The notes: a model not told the origin generated them from the letters alone. Shown: positions 1 to 5,751, numbered from the stretch's first letter. The stretch: DNA of 5,751 bases from an archaeon (GCA_023266155.1 JAHFRS010000079.1:1-5751); one strand, 5' to 3'. Translations and numbers: made by a program.

Positions 1-42
1 GACTACCAAAAGTACAACTTCCCCTTTTTTCCCCACGTCCAT
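1..42 (-). CDS. Partial N-terminus of an unidentified protein (runs off left edge)
   Basis: An ATG at 42 opens a frame without stops to the window edge, giving 14 codons that read MDVGKKGEVVLLVV. The start is supported by context rather than homology. It lies about 30 nt downstream of the centre of a TTTATAAA TATA box at 69-76, so a transcript starting near 46 would have a leader of only a few bases, which is common in archaea. No Shine-Dalgarno motif precedes it, which agrees with leaderless initiation. The peptide has a charged start followed by a short hydrophobic run, which could begin a beta strand or a membrane segment. Fourteen residues are too few to assign a function. Confidence 0.45.
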   Translation of the reverse strand, partial: MDVGKKGEVVLLVV

Positions 43-68
43 GGATAGAGCCTAAGAAACAAAAGAGG

Positions 69-76
69 TTTATAAA
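69..76 (-). promoter_or_regulatory. Archaeal-type TATA box for the left-edge gene
   Basis: The octamer TTTATAAA sits inside a perfect 10-bp palindrome (68-77) in the gap after the SUMF1-domain gene. Its centre is about 30 nt upstream of the ATG at 42 on the minus strand. Archaeal TATA boxes usually centre about 26-27 nt before the transcription start, which predicts a start near 46 and an almost leaderless mRNA. The octamer is palindromic, so it has no direction by itself. On the plus strand it would drive transcription antisense into the neighbouring gene, where no plausible plus-strand gene begins. The same octamer precedes the TPR gene at 3392-3399. Confidence 0.55.
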
Positions 77-96
77 CATTTGTTTGCGTTCGAATC

Positions 97-113
97 AGAA
101 GAAAAAGAAAATA
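97..113 (-). terminator. T-rich terminator-like tract after the SUMF1-domain gene
   Basis: On the minus strand, 13 to 30 nt past the TAA stop, the sequence is TATTTTCTTTTTCTTCT, which has only pyrimidines apart from one A. No hairpin precedes it. Archaeal RNA polymerase terminates at T-rich tracts without needing a stem, and this one lies between the end of one gene and the TATA box of the next. It would close the TPR/SUMF1-domain transcript. The tract is interrupted by several Cs, so its strength is uncertain. Confidence 0.45.
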
Positions 114-126
114 CTACATCAAGAAT

Positions 127-2232
127 TTAATTCTCATCTTTGGCACAACGGAAACCTACCGTAAAAGTAGAAGTGGAAGGATCCATTGAGGATCTTTTAT
201 AAGTCGTTAAAGTTGAAGAACCTACAAATAATCCGATACTCCTTTTAGACCTCTCACTTCCCGTTTCTGGCCCCTGTGGATTGGATGCTGGACTTACCAA
301 ATAATATCCAGCCCCATACCAATCATAGACCCACTCTGCGACATTCCCCGCCATATCTTCTACCCCAAATGGCGATACTCCAGTTGGATGACTCCCAACT
401 TCAGCTGTATCACGAACACAATTACTATAATTAGCTCTGTTACAATCTGGTGCATCCGATCCCCAAGGATAGGTATTCTCACTAGGGCTTGCACCTTTGG
501 CTGCTTTCTCCCATTCCGCTTCAGTCGGCAAACGTTTTCCCGCCCATTCGCAGTAGAGACGAGCCTGATCCCAATTAATATAGATAACAGGATAACTATT
601 AAAATCAGCATTGCCATAGTATGATGGTCTGGTGAATGAACTGGAACTAGACGGAACAGTACACGCACCTGCGGCAACACAGCGCTGGTATTGTCCGTTG
701 GTGGTTTCAAATTTATCAATAGAATATATACTTAAATCTACTCTGTGAGGAGAATTATCGCCATCTGCCCCACATGCTTGTGCTACAGGATTACAGCCCA
801 TTCTAAATTCTCCCGCCGGCACTACCGCCATACAGGTCCCATCATCAACAACGACATTACAATCCTGATCTCGTCCATCTAACTCCACAGCACCACAACT
901 TCCATCGCCATTTAAATCTTCAGAATCGGGCAATATTCCCGTACAATCTTCTCGGGCAACTGATCTAAACGCACCACCCGAAACAGCACAATCATAATTC
1001 TCTGTTCCAGAAACACATTCACCGACATCGCTGGAACAAGGTCTCACCTCGCTGCTGCCAGCCAAACATTCATCCGGATCAACGCAGGCATCATAGGGAG
1101 GAAATTGTCCATCCACACAACTTCTGCTTTGCGTCCCATTGCCATTATATCCACAGGGAGCAGTATCAACGACACCATCAACGCAGACATCAGGATCAGT
1201 ACAACTTCCCGGTACATAGTGTCCGAGAATGCAATCGAGCGTTTGACTTCCCCGACTATTGATACCACACGCTTCAGTTCTTGTTGTTCCGTCCCGACAT
1301 TCATCAGGATCGACACAAGAGGTAAAGAGAGTATATTGCCCATCAACACAATCTCTACTTTGTATTCCCCGTGCATTAAATCCACAGGCAGCATCTTCAA
1401 CGGTACCATTGGTACACACATCCGGATCAGCACATCCTCCAAAAGAAGTATATTGTCCTTCCACACAACTTCTGCTTTGCGTCCCATTACCATTAAATCC
1501 ACAGGAGGTAGTATCAATGGCATCATCAACACAAACATCGGGATCAGTACATTCACCCTCAAAATATTGTCCTTCAATACACAGGGTTCGCTGTGTTCCC
1601 CGATCGTTTAACCCACAGGGATTCGCCGAACCAAGCGTTCCATCAACACAGACATCAGGATCGTTACAGCGTAGAATTTGATATTCACCATCACGACAGA
1701 TATATTGCAGAGTTCCTCGTCCATTAATTCCACATGATGTTTGAGGAGGCCTGCCTATACATCCATCATCAATTCCTGCATCTCCATCATGGAGTGAACC
1801 ATCAAATGGACCATCTGTAGAACCATCATAAGAATCGTCTTTATATCCATCATTTTTTCTGTCAGCATCATCATTTGTCCCTAAGTCATACCTTTGCCCA
1901 GTTCCATCTCTCTGTCCCGTTCCGTCTCCCCCTTGACCATGTAAAGAACTCAGATCGGGAGCACCACAGGCAGCAGCAAGGCTTCCTGCCAGAATAACAG
2001 CCCGCACCGGAGAAGTAATACAATAATCAGCAACATTGATGGCCTGCTCTATCATAGCACTGGCTCCCCTTCCTGCATATCTAAATGCGTGAAGAATTTC
2101 ACTTCGTCCAGTTATATTATACAGTAATTGTCGTTTCATCTTTTGTCCAAATCGCTGTACTGGTAATATGATGGAATCTAAACTTTTTGTTTGTCCAGTC
2201 TTGACGTTAAAATTTATTTTGTGCGAGACCAT
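127..2232 (-). CDS. Exported cysteine-repeat protein with C-terminal SUMF1/FGE-sulfatase-fold domain
   Basis: This is a 701-residue reading frame from the ATG at 2232. A hydrophobic segment at residues 78-88 ends in LAAAC (Cys89), a lipobox-like site with Ala instead of the usual Leu at -3. Residues 101-155 form an Asp/Gly-rich linker. Residues 158-388 hold six repeats of 37-39 residues, each with four cysteines; a seventh, degenerate unit follows. At about 430-467 an acidic Asp/Cys stretch (DGRDQDC, VVDDGTC) resembles the MopE-type metal-binding motif. The SUMF1 (PF03781-like) domain covers about 467-698, with VPAGEFRMG, the ETTNGQY region, WAGKRLPTEAEWEKAA, YPWG, GVEDMAGNVAEW and VGFRCAK. 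It lacks the paired catalytic cysteines of true formylglycine-generating enzyme, and the usual RGGSW is RSIGL (664-668). It is therefore probably a binding or structural domain on the cell surface. The frame begins one base after the TPR gene stop. The true start may be Met60 (2055), which would give a 29-residue signal peptide. Confidence 0.9.
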   Translation of the reverse strand: MVSHKINFNVKTGQTKSLDSIILPVQRFGQKMKRQLLYNITGRSEILHAFRYAGRGASAMIEQAINVADYCITSPVRAVILAGSLAAACGAPDLSSLHGQGGDGTGQRDGTGQRYDLGTNDDADRKNDGYKDDSYDGSTDGPFDGSLHDGDAGIDDGCIGRPPQTSCGINGRGTLQYICRDGEYQILRCNDPDVCVDGTLGSANPCGLNDRGTQRTLCIEGQYFEGECTDPDVCVDDAIDTTSCGFNGNGTQSRSCVEGQYTSFGGCADPDVCTNGTVEDAACGFNARGIQSRDCVDGQYTLFTSCVDPDECRDGTTRTEACGINSRGSQTLDCILGHYVPGSCTDPDVCVDGVVDTAPCGYNGNGTQSRSCVDGQFPPYDACVDPDECLAGSSEVRPCSSDVGECVSGTENYDCAVSGGAFRSVAREDCTGILPDSEDLNGDGSCGAVELDGRDQDCNVVVDDGTCMAVVPAGEFRMGCNPVAQACGADGDNSPHRVDLSIYSIDKFETTNGQYQRCVAAGACTVPSSSSSFTRPSYYGNADFNSYPVIYINWDQARLYCEWAGKRLPTEAEWEKAAKGASPSENTYPWGSDAPDCNRANYSNCVRDTAEVGSHPTGVSPFGVEDMAGNVAEWVYDWYGAGYYLVSPASNPQGPETGSERSKRSIGLFVGSSTLTTYKRSSMDPSTSTFTVGFRCAKDEN
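1066..1761 (-). repeat. Six tandem four-cysteine repeats (about 117 bp each) inside the SUMF1-domain gene
   Basis: The units start at residues 158, 195, 234, 273, 312 and 350 and end before Cys389. Each follows C-x(8-10)-C-G-[FILY]-N-x(2)-G-x(5)-C-x(2)-G-x-[YF]-x(n)-C-x-DPD-[VE]. The spacing from second to third cysteine is 12 residues in every unit, and from the fourth cysteine to the next unit's first it is always 6. The other two gaps vary by one or two residues. Four cysteines per unit suggests two disulfides per module in an oxidising location outside the cell, and the DPD at each junction could bind Ca2+; both points are inference. I recall similar GLNGRGTQ-type units from Myxococcota/Bradymonadota surface proteins, from memory only. 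The array probably forms a stalk that holds the SUMF1 domain away from the membrane. Confidence 0.85.
1768..1932 (-). other. Asp/Gly-rich low-complexity linker with DGTGQR tandem repeat
   Basis: Residues 101-155 of the SUMF1-domain protein are dominated by Asp and Gly with few hydrophobic residues. They begin with two copies of the hexapeptide DGTGQR (103-114, about 1891-1926). The stretch lies just after the proposed lipobox cysteine (Cys89) and before the first cysteine repeat, where lipoproteins often carry a flexible tether. The acidity could also give weak Ca2+ binding, but no defined loop motif is visible. Confidence 0.6.
2064..2069 (-). promoter_or_regulatory. Shine-Dalgarno-like GGGGAG before the alternative start at 2055
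   Basis: On the minus strand GGGGAG lies 8 nt upstream of the ATG that encodes Met60 of the 701-residue frame. Starting here gives MIEQAINVADYCITSPVR followed by a hydrophobic stretch and LAAAC, a normal-length lipoprotein signal peptide. The first ATG at 2232 would put 88 residues before the same cysteine, and its GGAGG (2246-2250) is 13 nt away, which is rather far. A TATA-like TTTAGATA at 2078-2085 is also centred about 27 nt before this ATG. A start site that close to the ATG would leave the GGGGAG untranscribed, so the two signals cannot both be used by one transcript. Confidence 0.4.
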
Positions 2233-2233
2233 T

Positions 2234-3367
2234 TTAAAACTTAATCCTCCACGCCATTCCCGTAGGCGTTAGTATATATGTATTTTTCGCTTCTTGAGCA
2301 GAAGAACGATGAAGAACAGATTCTAAAGGGTAAGCAACAGCGGCGCTTACTGCTAATCCGATACCTATTCCAAACAGCCATCGACTGGCAGTATATTTTG
2401 TTGCTACACTATCAATATCGCCGTCAGAACAACCCTCTCTCGTTCCTGCACAAGACTTTTTCAGATCATCTAACTGAGCATCAGCGGCATAACGCATTCC
2501 CCCACCGGCGACAAGAGAAGCGAGAGAAGTACCTGCGAGAATGGCGCTGACACGATGTTGTGCCCAAAACGAAGGCTCTTCAACAGCAGGAACTACCGTC
2601 GGGATAGGTGGAACAACAACCGCCGGCGATGGAATTTCTGTAGGAACAGCTTCTTTGGGCGAAGTTAATTTCTGACGAAGTGTAGCAACTCGTTGCTTAA
2701 TTTCTATATAATCCGCTGCAGTTTCTCCTGCCGCTTGAAGGTAGGAATCATAATTTTTAATGGCCAGATCAGCCTGAGCAGCCATTTCATAGCTGATGGC
2801 AATATCACGTCGAAGAGAAAGGCGCGCGGTGTCAGAAATTTCTGTCTGAATGGCTTGGCTATATAACTCCACGGCTTCTAAATAATTGCCTTTACTATGC
2901 GCTTTTTTTCCCGCAGAATAAATTTCTAAGCCTTTAACCCACTGCCGTACACTCCCGGATGTCGGGGGAACAAAATTTTTATTACGCTGTTTTGCCAGGA
3001 TGGCTAAAGCATCAATATCTTCCCGAAGGTAAAATTGAAAATACACAATGGCCCGATCAGGATCACCAGCTCTTTCATACACATTGCCAATGTTGTACTC
3101 GAGAATACCTTTGCGAAATTGATCTACCTCGATATCTAAAGCCCGCTCAAACGATCGACCCGCATCAGTATATTTTCGTAAATCACATAATTTAACGCCT
3201 TCATCGAAACATTCTCTTGACGTTTGACATTCACTGGCAGGTTCAGTCGTTGGCTCTTGCGCTCGACTCGCAGTAGGAAGAAGAAACATTGTGGTAAGAG
3301 TAGCGGCTATTCCCATTTTGCCTATTGAGGCTATTCCTTTGAGTAATGAATCCAGAGTTTCTCCCAT
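2234..3367 (-). CDS. Secreted/membrane-anchored TPR protein with two C-terminal hydrophobic segments
   Basis: This is a 377-residue protein. Residues 1-37 look like a signal peptide: an 18-residue polar start with Lys10 and Lys17, a hydrophobic core at 19-31 and an SRAQ cleavage-like site. TPR-like helix pairs follow at about 53-82, 87-115, 150-176 and 183-213, with TPR-style residues such as YNIGNVYERAGDPDRAIVYF and GNYLEAVELYSQAI. A Pro/Val-rich linker (about 236-265) leads to two hydrophobic segments at about 272-290 and 329-347. They are separated by a hydrophilic loop with Cys306 and Cys313 and several Asp. This layout (signal peptide, TPRs, Pro-rich linker, hydrophobic hairpin with an Asp/Cys loop) resembles envelope proteins I associate with Myxococcota. 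TPRs bind peptides or scaffold complexes; the partner is unknown, but the SUMF1-domain gene begins one base after the stop and is the obvious candidate. The start at 3367 fits both the TATA box and a GAGG at 3376-3379. Confidence 0.85.
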   Translation of the reverse strand: MGETLDSLLKGIASIGKMGIAATLTTMFLLPTASRAQEPTTEPASECQTSRECFDEGVKLCDLRKYTDAGRSFERALDIEVDQFRKGILEYNIGNVYERAGDPDRAIVYFQFYLREDIDALAILAKQRNKNFVPPTSGSVRQWVKGLEIYSAGKKAHSKGNYLEAVELYSQAIQTEISDTARLSLRRDIAISYEMAAQADLAIKNYDSYLQAAGETAADYIEIKQRVATLRQKLTSPKEAVPTEIPSPAVVVPPIPTVVPAVEEPSFWAQHRVSAILAGTSLASLVAGGGMRYAADAQLDDLKKSCAGTREGCSDGDIDSVATKYTASRWLFGIGIGLAVSAAVAYPLESVLHRSSAQEAKNTYILTPTGMAWRIKF

Positions 3368-3375
3368 ATTTAAGC

Positions 3376-3379
3376 CCTC
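3376..3379 (-). promoter_or_regulatory. GAGG Shine-Dalgarno-like motif before the TPR gene
   Basis: On the minus strand GAGG (within AGAGGG) ends 8 nt before the ATG at 3367, a good spacing for ribosome binding. If the TATA box at 3392-3399 places the transcript start near 3369, this motif would not be in the mRNA. It can only act if transcription starts further upstream, for example by read-through from the Cdc48 gene. Confidence 0.3.
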
Positions 3380-3391
3380 TGAACGGGAATC

Positions 3392-3399
3392 TTTATAAA
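3392..3399 (-). promoter_or_regulatory. Archaeal-type TATA box for the TPR/SUMF1-domain operon
   Basis: TTTATAAA is preceded on the minus strand by the purine-rich AGAAAAG, a plausible TFB-recognition (BRE) region. Its centre is about 28 nt before the A of the TPR gene ATG, predicting a leaderless or nearly leaderless transcript. No -35-like hexamer lies 16-18 bp upstream of TATAAA (CAATAC at 17 bp), so a sigma-70 promoter fits less well. The downstream gene starts one base after the TPR gene stop, so one promoter probably serves both. Confidence 0.6.
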
Positions 3400-3429
3400 C
3401 TTTTCTGAATTTGAGTATTGTTAAGTGAT

Positions 3430-3456
3430 AAACTGGTTCTTGGTTCAGACCAGTTT
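3430..3456 (-). repeat. Perfect 8-bp inverted repeat after the Cdc48 stop codon
   Basis: AAACTGGT (3430-3437) and ACCAGTTT (3449-3456) are exact reverse complements separated by 11 nt. In Cdc48 mRNA the stem would begin 10 nt after the TAG stop. No clean T tract follows on the minus strand (GTTTATCACTTAA), so it is a poor intrinsic terminator of bacterial type. It could protect the 3' end of the mRNA or be a regulator-binding palindrome about 31 bp upstream of the TPR gene TATA box. The rest of the 98-bp gap holds only that TATA box and start region. Confidence 0.5.
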
Positions 3457-3465
3457 CAGAAAATC

Positions 3466-5751
3466 CTACCCAAAATACTTTTCTTTTTCATGCTTGATTT
3501 GCTTGGCTCTGGCGGCACTGAAATAATTTTCTAATTCACCATACGCATCTTCAATTTCTTTGTCAATGGAAGGTTTCACCGTCTCCAGTGCTTTTAAGAA
3601 ATGGGCCATGGTAACTTCTTTGGCTTTAAAATCTTCCCGCAGAGCGATCATCGCCGCTTCCCGGCAAACACATTCAATATCCGCGCCAACATACCCTTCC
3701 GTTTTTTTGGCTAATTTAGCACTATCAACTTCTTTGGCCAGAGGCATTTTCGCCAGGTAAATGTCAAAAATAGTCTTTCTTCCCGTATCATTGGGCACGG
3801 CTGTCAGAATCACCCGGTCAAACCGCCCAGGACGTAATAAGGCGGGGTCTACCATATCAGGCCGGTTCGTAGCACCAATAACAACAACATCATTTAAAGC
3901 TTCCAGCCCATCCATCTCGGTCAGCACTTGATTGACGACCCGTTCATACACTCTACTTTCATCACTGCCTCCCCTGCGGGGAACTAAAGCATCAATTTCA
4001 TCAAAAAAGAGAATGGTGGGGGCAGTCTGCCGGGCCTTGCGAAAAATCTCTCGCACCGCTTTTTCACTATCGCCCACCCATTTACTCAGTAAGCTGGGCC
4101 CATTGACCAAAATGAAATTGGCTTCGCTTTCTTTAGCCACCGCTTTGGCTAATAACGTTTTCCCTGTTCCTGGTGGACCATATAATAAAATTCCTCGTGG
4201 AGGACGGATACCCAGGCGTTTAAATATTTCTGGTTTTTTAAGCGGCCATTCCACCGCTTCTTTAAGTTTATTCTTAACATCGTCCAGCCCGCCGATATCG
4301 TCCCAATTGACATCCGGCGTTTCCACTAATATTTCCCGCATGGCACTGGGACGGACAAATTTTAACGCTTCCGTGAAATCTTTCTGCGTCAGCATCAGTT
4401 TCTCTAACACTTCTTTAGGAATGGGTTCCTGTTCATCTTTTCCATCTAATTTTAAATCCGGCAGAATCCGACGAAGCACGATCATCGCCGCTTCTTTCGC
4501 TAAAGCATTAAGGTCTGCTCCCACAAAGCCATGAGTCACACGGGCAATTTCTGTGAGATTAATGCCTTTCGCCAGTGGCATGTTCCGCGTGTGGATCTTA
4601 AGAATCTCCAGCCGGCCTTCTTTGTCGGGAACGCCAATTTCAATTTCACGGTCAAACCGGCCGGGACGACGGAGAGCCGGATCAACGACATTAGGCATAT
4701 TCGTTGCGGCAATGACAATGACTTTCCCCCGGCTTTTCATCCCATCCATTAAACTTAACAATTGGGCCACGACCCGTTTCTCCACGTCTCCACGAGTCTC
4801 TTCCCGTTTGGTGGCAATGGCATCAATTTCATCAAAGAAAATAATGGCAGGGGCGTTCTTTTCTGCTTCGTCAAATTTTTTGCGGAGATTGCTTTCTGAT
4901 TCTCCATAAAATTTTGAAATGATTTCCGGCCCATTGATCAGCACAAAATGAGAATTGGTTTCTGACGCCACCGCCTTCGCTAACAAGGTTTTTCCCGTTC
5001 CCGGTGGGCCATGCAATAACACTCCTTTAGGCGCTTCAATCCCTAACTTTTCAAAAATTTCCGGATGTTTCAGGGGCAATTCGACCATTTCACGAACATG
5101 CTTGATTTCTTCACTTAAGCCACCAATATCTTCATAGTTAATACCGACGCTCAGCGCATCTTCTTCCTTCATTTCAACGGCTTGAGGATTAAACTCCACT
5201 TCTGTCTCGTGGGTGATGACCACCAGTTCTTTTTTGGGCAACGTCTCCACCACCATAAACACAATGTCGCCAAAGCCAAATCCAGCAAACTGATCTTCTA
5301 ATGCGGAAAAAATATCTTCCATATGGCCGTGAACATTGACTCTTCGCCGTGTCCGCCCCAGTGAAACTAAGTCACCTTTTGCCACCGTTTTCCCCAACAG
5401 GCCCTGTTTAAACAAATGAGGAGACGCTTTGACCATGATGCCACGGCTGGCAGGGGCGATAGAAATCCTCTTGGCTGATTTAACGTCCGCTTTTTGAACC
5501 GTCACAAATTCGCCGATAGATGTGCGTGAATTTCGTCTGGTATTACCGTCCATGCGAATGATATTTAACCCAATATCGCCGGGATAGGAGCGGTCAACAA
5601 TCGCTCCGGTAATTCGTTCCCCTTTGATTTCGACCACATCACCGGGATTGCAGCCAATCTGTTTCATGAAGGTGCTGTCTACTTTGACAATGCCTTTATT
5701 GACATCGTCTTGGACTGCTTCCATGACTTTCAGCTTTATCTGCGGCTTGCT
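3466..5751 (-). CDS. Cdc48/VCP-type AAA+ ATPase (5' end beyond the window)
   Basis: This is a hexameric ATP-driven unfoldase or segregase that extracts and unfolds proteins in the cytosol, known from almost all archaea and from eukaryotes (p97/VCP). Residues are counted from the ATG at 5724. The N-domain (about 1-165) contains [11 protein letters not shown] and SYPGDIG. D1 has Walker A GPPGTGKT (239-246), pore loop KFYGES (271-276), Walker B FFDEID (296-301), sensor 1 AATN (339-342) and RRPGRFD (352-358). D2 has Walker A (516-523), pore loop KWVGDS (548-553), Walker B FFDEID (573-578), GATN (617-620) and RPGRFD (631-636). Both ATPase sites look intact. The tail ends KYFG, close to the HbYX proteasome-docking motif but with Phe for Tyr. 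The frame is open for nine codons upstream (SKPQIKLKV) to the edge. Family alignment places that segment inside the first N-domain strand, so the true start lies just beyond 5751. Confidence 0.97.
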   Translation of the reverse strand, partial: SKPQIKLKVMEAVQDDVNKGIVKVDSTFMKQIGCNPGDVVEIKGERITGAIVDRSYPGDIGLNIIRMDGNTRRNSRTSIGEFVTVQKADVKSAKRISIAPASRGIMVKASPHLFKQGLLGKTVAKGDLVSLGRTRRRVNVHGHMEDIFSALEDQFAGFGFGDIVFMVVETLPKKELVVITHETEVEFNPQAVEMKEEDALSVGINYEDIGGLSEEIKHVREMVELPLKHPEIFEKLGIEAPKGVLLHGPPGTGKTLLAKAVASETNSHFVLINGPEIISKFYGESESNLRKKFDEAEKNAPAIIFFDEIDAIATKREETRGDVEKRVVAQLLSLMDGMKSRGKVIVIAATNMPNVVDPALRRPGRFDREIEIGVPDKEGRLEILKIHTRNMPLAKGINLTEIARVTHGFVGADLNALAKEAAMIVLRRILPDLKLDGKDEQEPIPKEVLEKLMLTQKDFTEALKFVRPSAMREILVETPDVNWDDIGGLDDVKNKLKEAVEWPLKKPEIFKRLGIRPPRGILLYGPPGTGKTLLAKAVAKESEANFILVNGPSLLSKWVGDSEKAVREIFRKARQTAPTILFFDEIDALVPRRGGSDESRVYERVVNQVLTEMDGLEALNDVVVIGATNRPDMVDPALLRPGRFDRVILTAVPNDTGRKTIFDIYLAKMPLAKEVDSAKLAKKTEGYVGADIECVCREAAMIALREDFKAKEVTMAHFLKALETVKPSIDKEIEDAYGELENYFSAARAKQIKHEKEKYFG

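Noticed and set aside
145..834. Active formylglycine-generating enzyme (sulfatase maturation)
   Set aside because: The fold signature is clear, but the catalytic cysteine pair is missing, RGGSW is degenerate, and no sulfatase gene lies nearby.
1105..1681. Long plus-strand and alternate minus-strand open frames over the cysteine repeats
   Set aside because: They arise from the periodic codon pattern of the real repeat-coding frame (units close to a multiple of three), have no promoter or family match, and give Ser/Thr/Ile-rich or Met/Val/Leu-rich translations.
1066..1761. CRISPR-like array
   Set aside because: The roughly 117-bp periodic units are coding, diverged along their whole length and have no separate spacers; the periodicity follows the protein repeat.
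2278..3195. Plus-strand open frames opposite the TPR gene
   Set aside because: Short, without promoter, start signal or recognisable domain, and fully covered by the TPR coding frame.
3392..3420. Bacterial sigma-70 promoter using TATAAA as the -10 element
   Set aside because: A GAGG at -8 from the ATG would fit a bacterial layout, but no -35-like hexamer is present at 16-18 bp spacing, and the second TTTATAAA box leads to an ATG without a Shine-Dalgarno motif. Not fully excluded.
3932..5137. Plus-strand open frames opposite the Cdc48 gene
   Set aside because: They are shadows of the conserved AAA+ coding frame, whose Walker, sensor and arginine-finger motifs are intact on the minus strand.
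3466..5751. Functional link between Cdc48 and the surface operon
   Set aside because: Same strand and adjacency only; an inverted repeat and a separate promoter lie between them, and Cdc48 is a general cytosolic housekeeping ATPase.

Overview
The window looks like DNA from an archaeon, or from a lineage that uses archaeal-type promoters. All recognisable genes lie on the minus strand. The strongest taxonomic evidence is a Cdc48/VCP-type double AAA+ ATPase with a full archaeal-style N-domain. Supporting it, two intergenic gaps each carry the octamer TTTATAAA centred about 28-31 nt upstream of an ATG, which is the spacing of an archaeal TATA box driving a leaderless or nearly leaderless transcript. 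A DPANN-type archaeon is one guess, but the sequence here cannot settle the phylum. The two surface-protein genes resemble families I associate with Myxococcota/Bradymonadota-like bacteria, so the window mixes archaeal and bacterial flavours.

Layout, read along the minus strand from right to left. (1) 5751-3466: Cdc48 ATPase, cut at its 5' end by the window edge; the reading frame stays open past the first ATG at 5724. (2) 3465-3368: a 98-bp gap with an 8-bp perfect inverted repeat just after the Cdc48 stop, then a TATA box. (3) 3367-2234: a secreted or membrane-anchored TPR protein with a proline-rich linker and two C-terminal hydrophobic segments. (4) One base later, 2232-127: a large exported, probably lipid-anchored protein with an Asp/Gly-rich stalk, six four-cysteine repeats, a MopE-like acidic motif and a C-terminal SUMF1/FGE-sulfatase-fold domain. 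(5) 126-1: a T-rich terminator-like tract, a second TATA box, and the first 14 codons of another gene that runs off the left edge.

The TPR gene and the SUMF1-domain gene are almost certainly co-transcribed and both are predicted to be exported, so they probably form one envelope or surface system. Cdc48 is a cytosolic protein-unfolding machine. It is separated from the pair by the inverted repeat and a promoter, so I see no reason to link it to them functionally.

The points most worth a second look are the bacterial-looking surface pair beside archaeal promoters, the internally duplicated cysteine-repeat array, the loss of the usual RGGSW-type signature in the SUMF1 domain, and the uncertain start of that gene.
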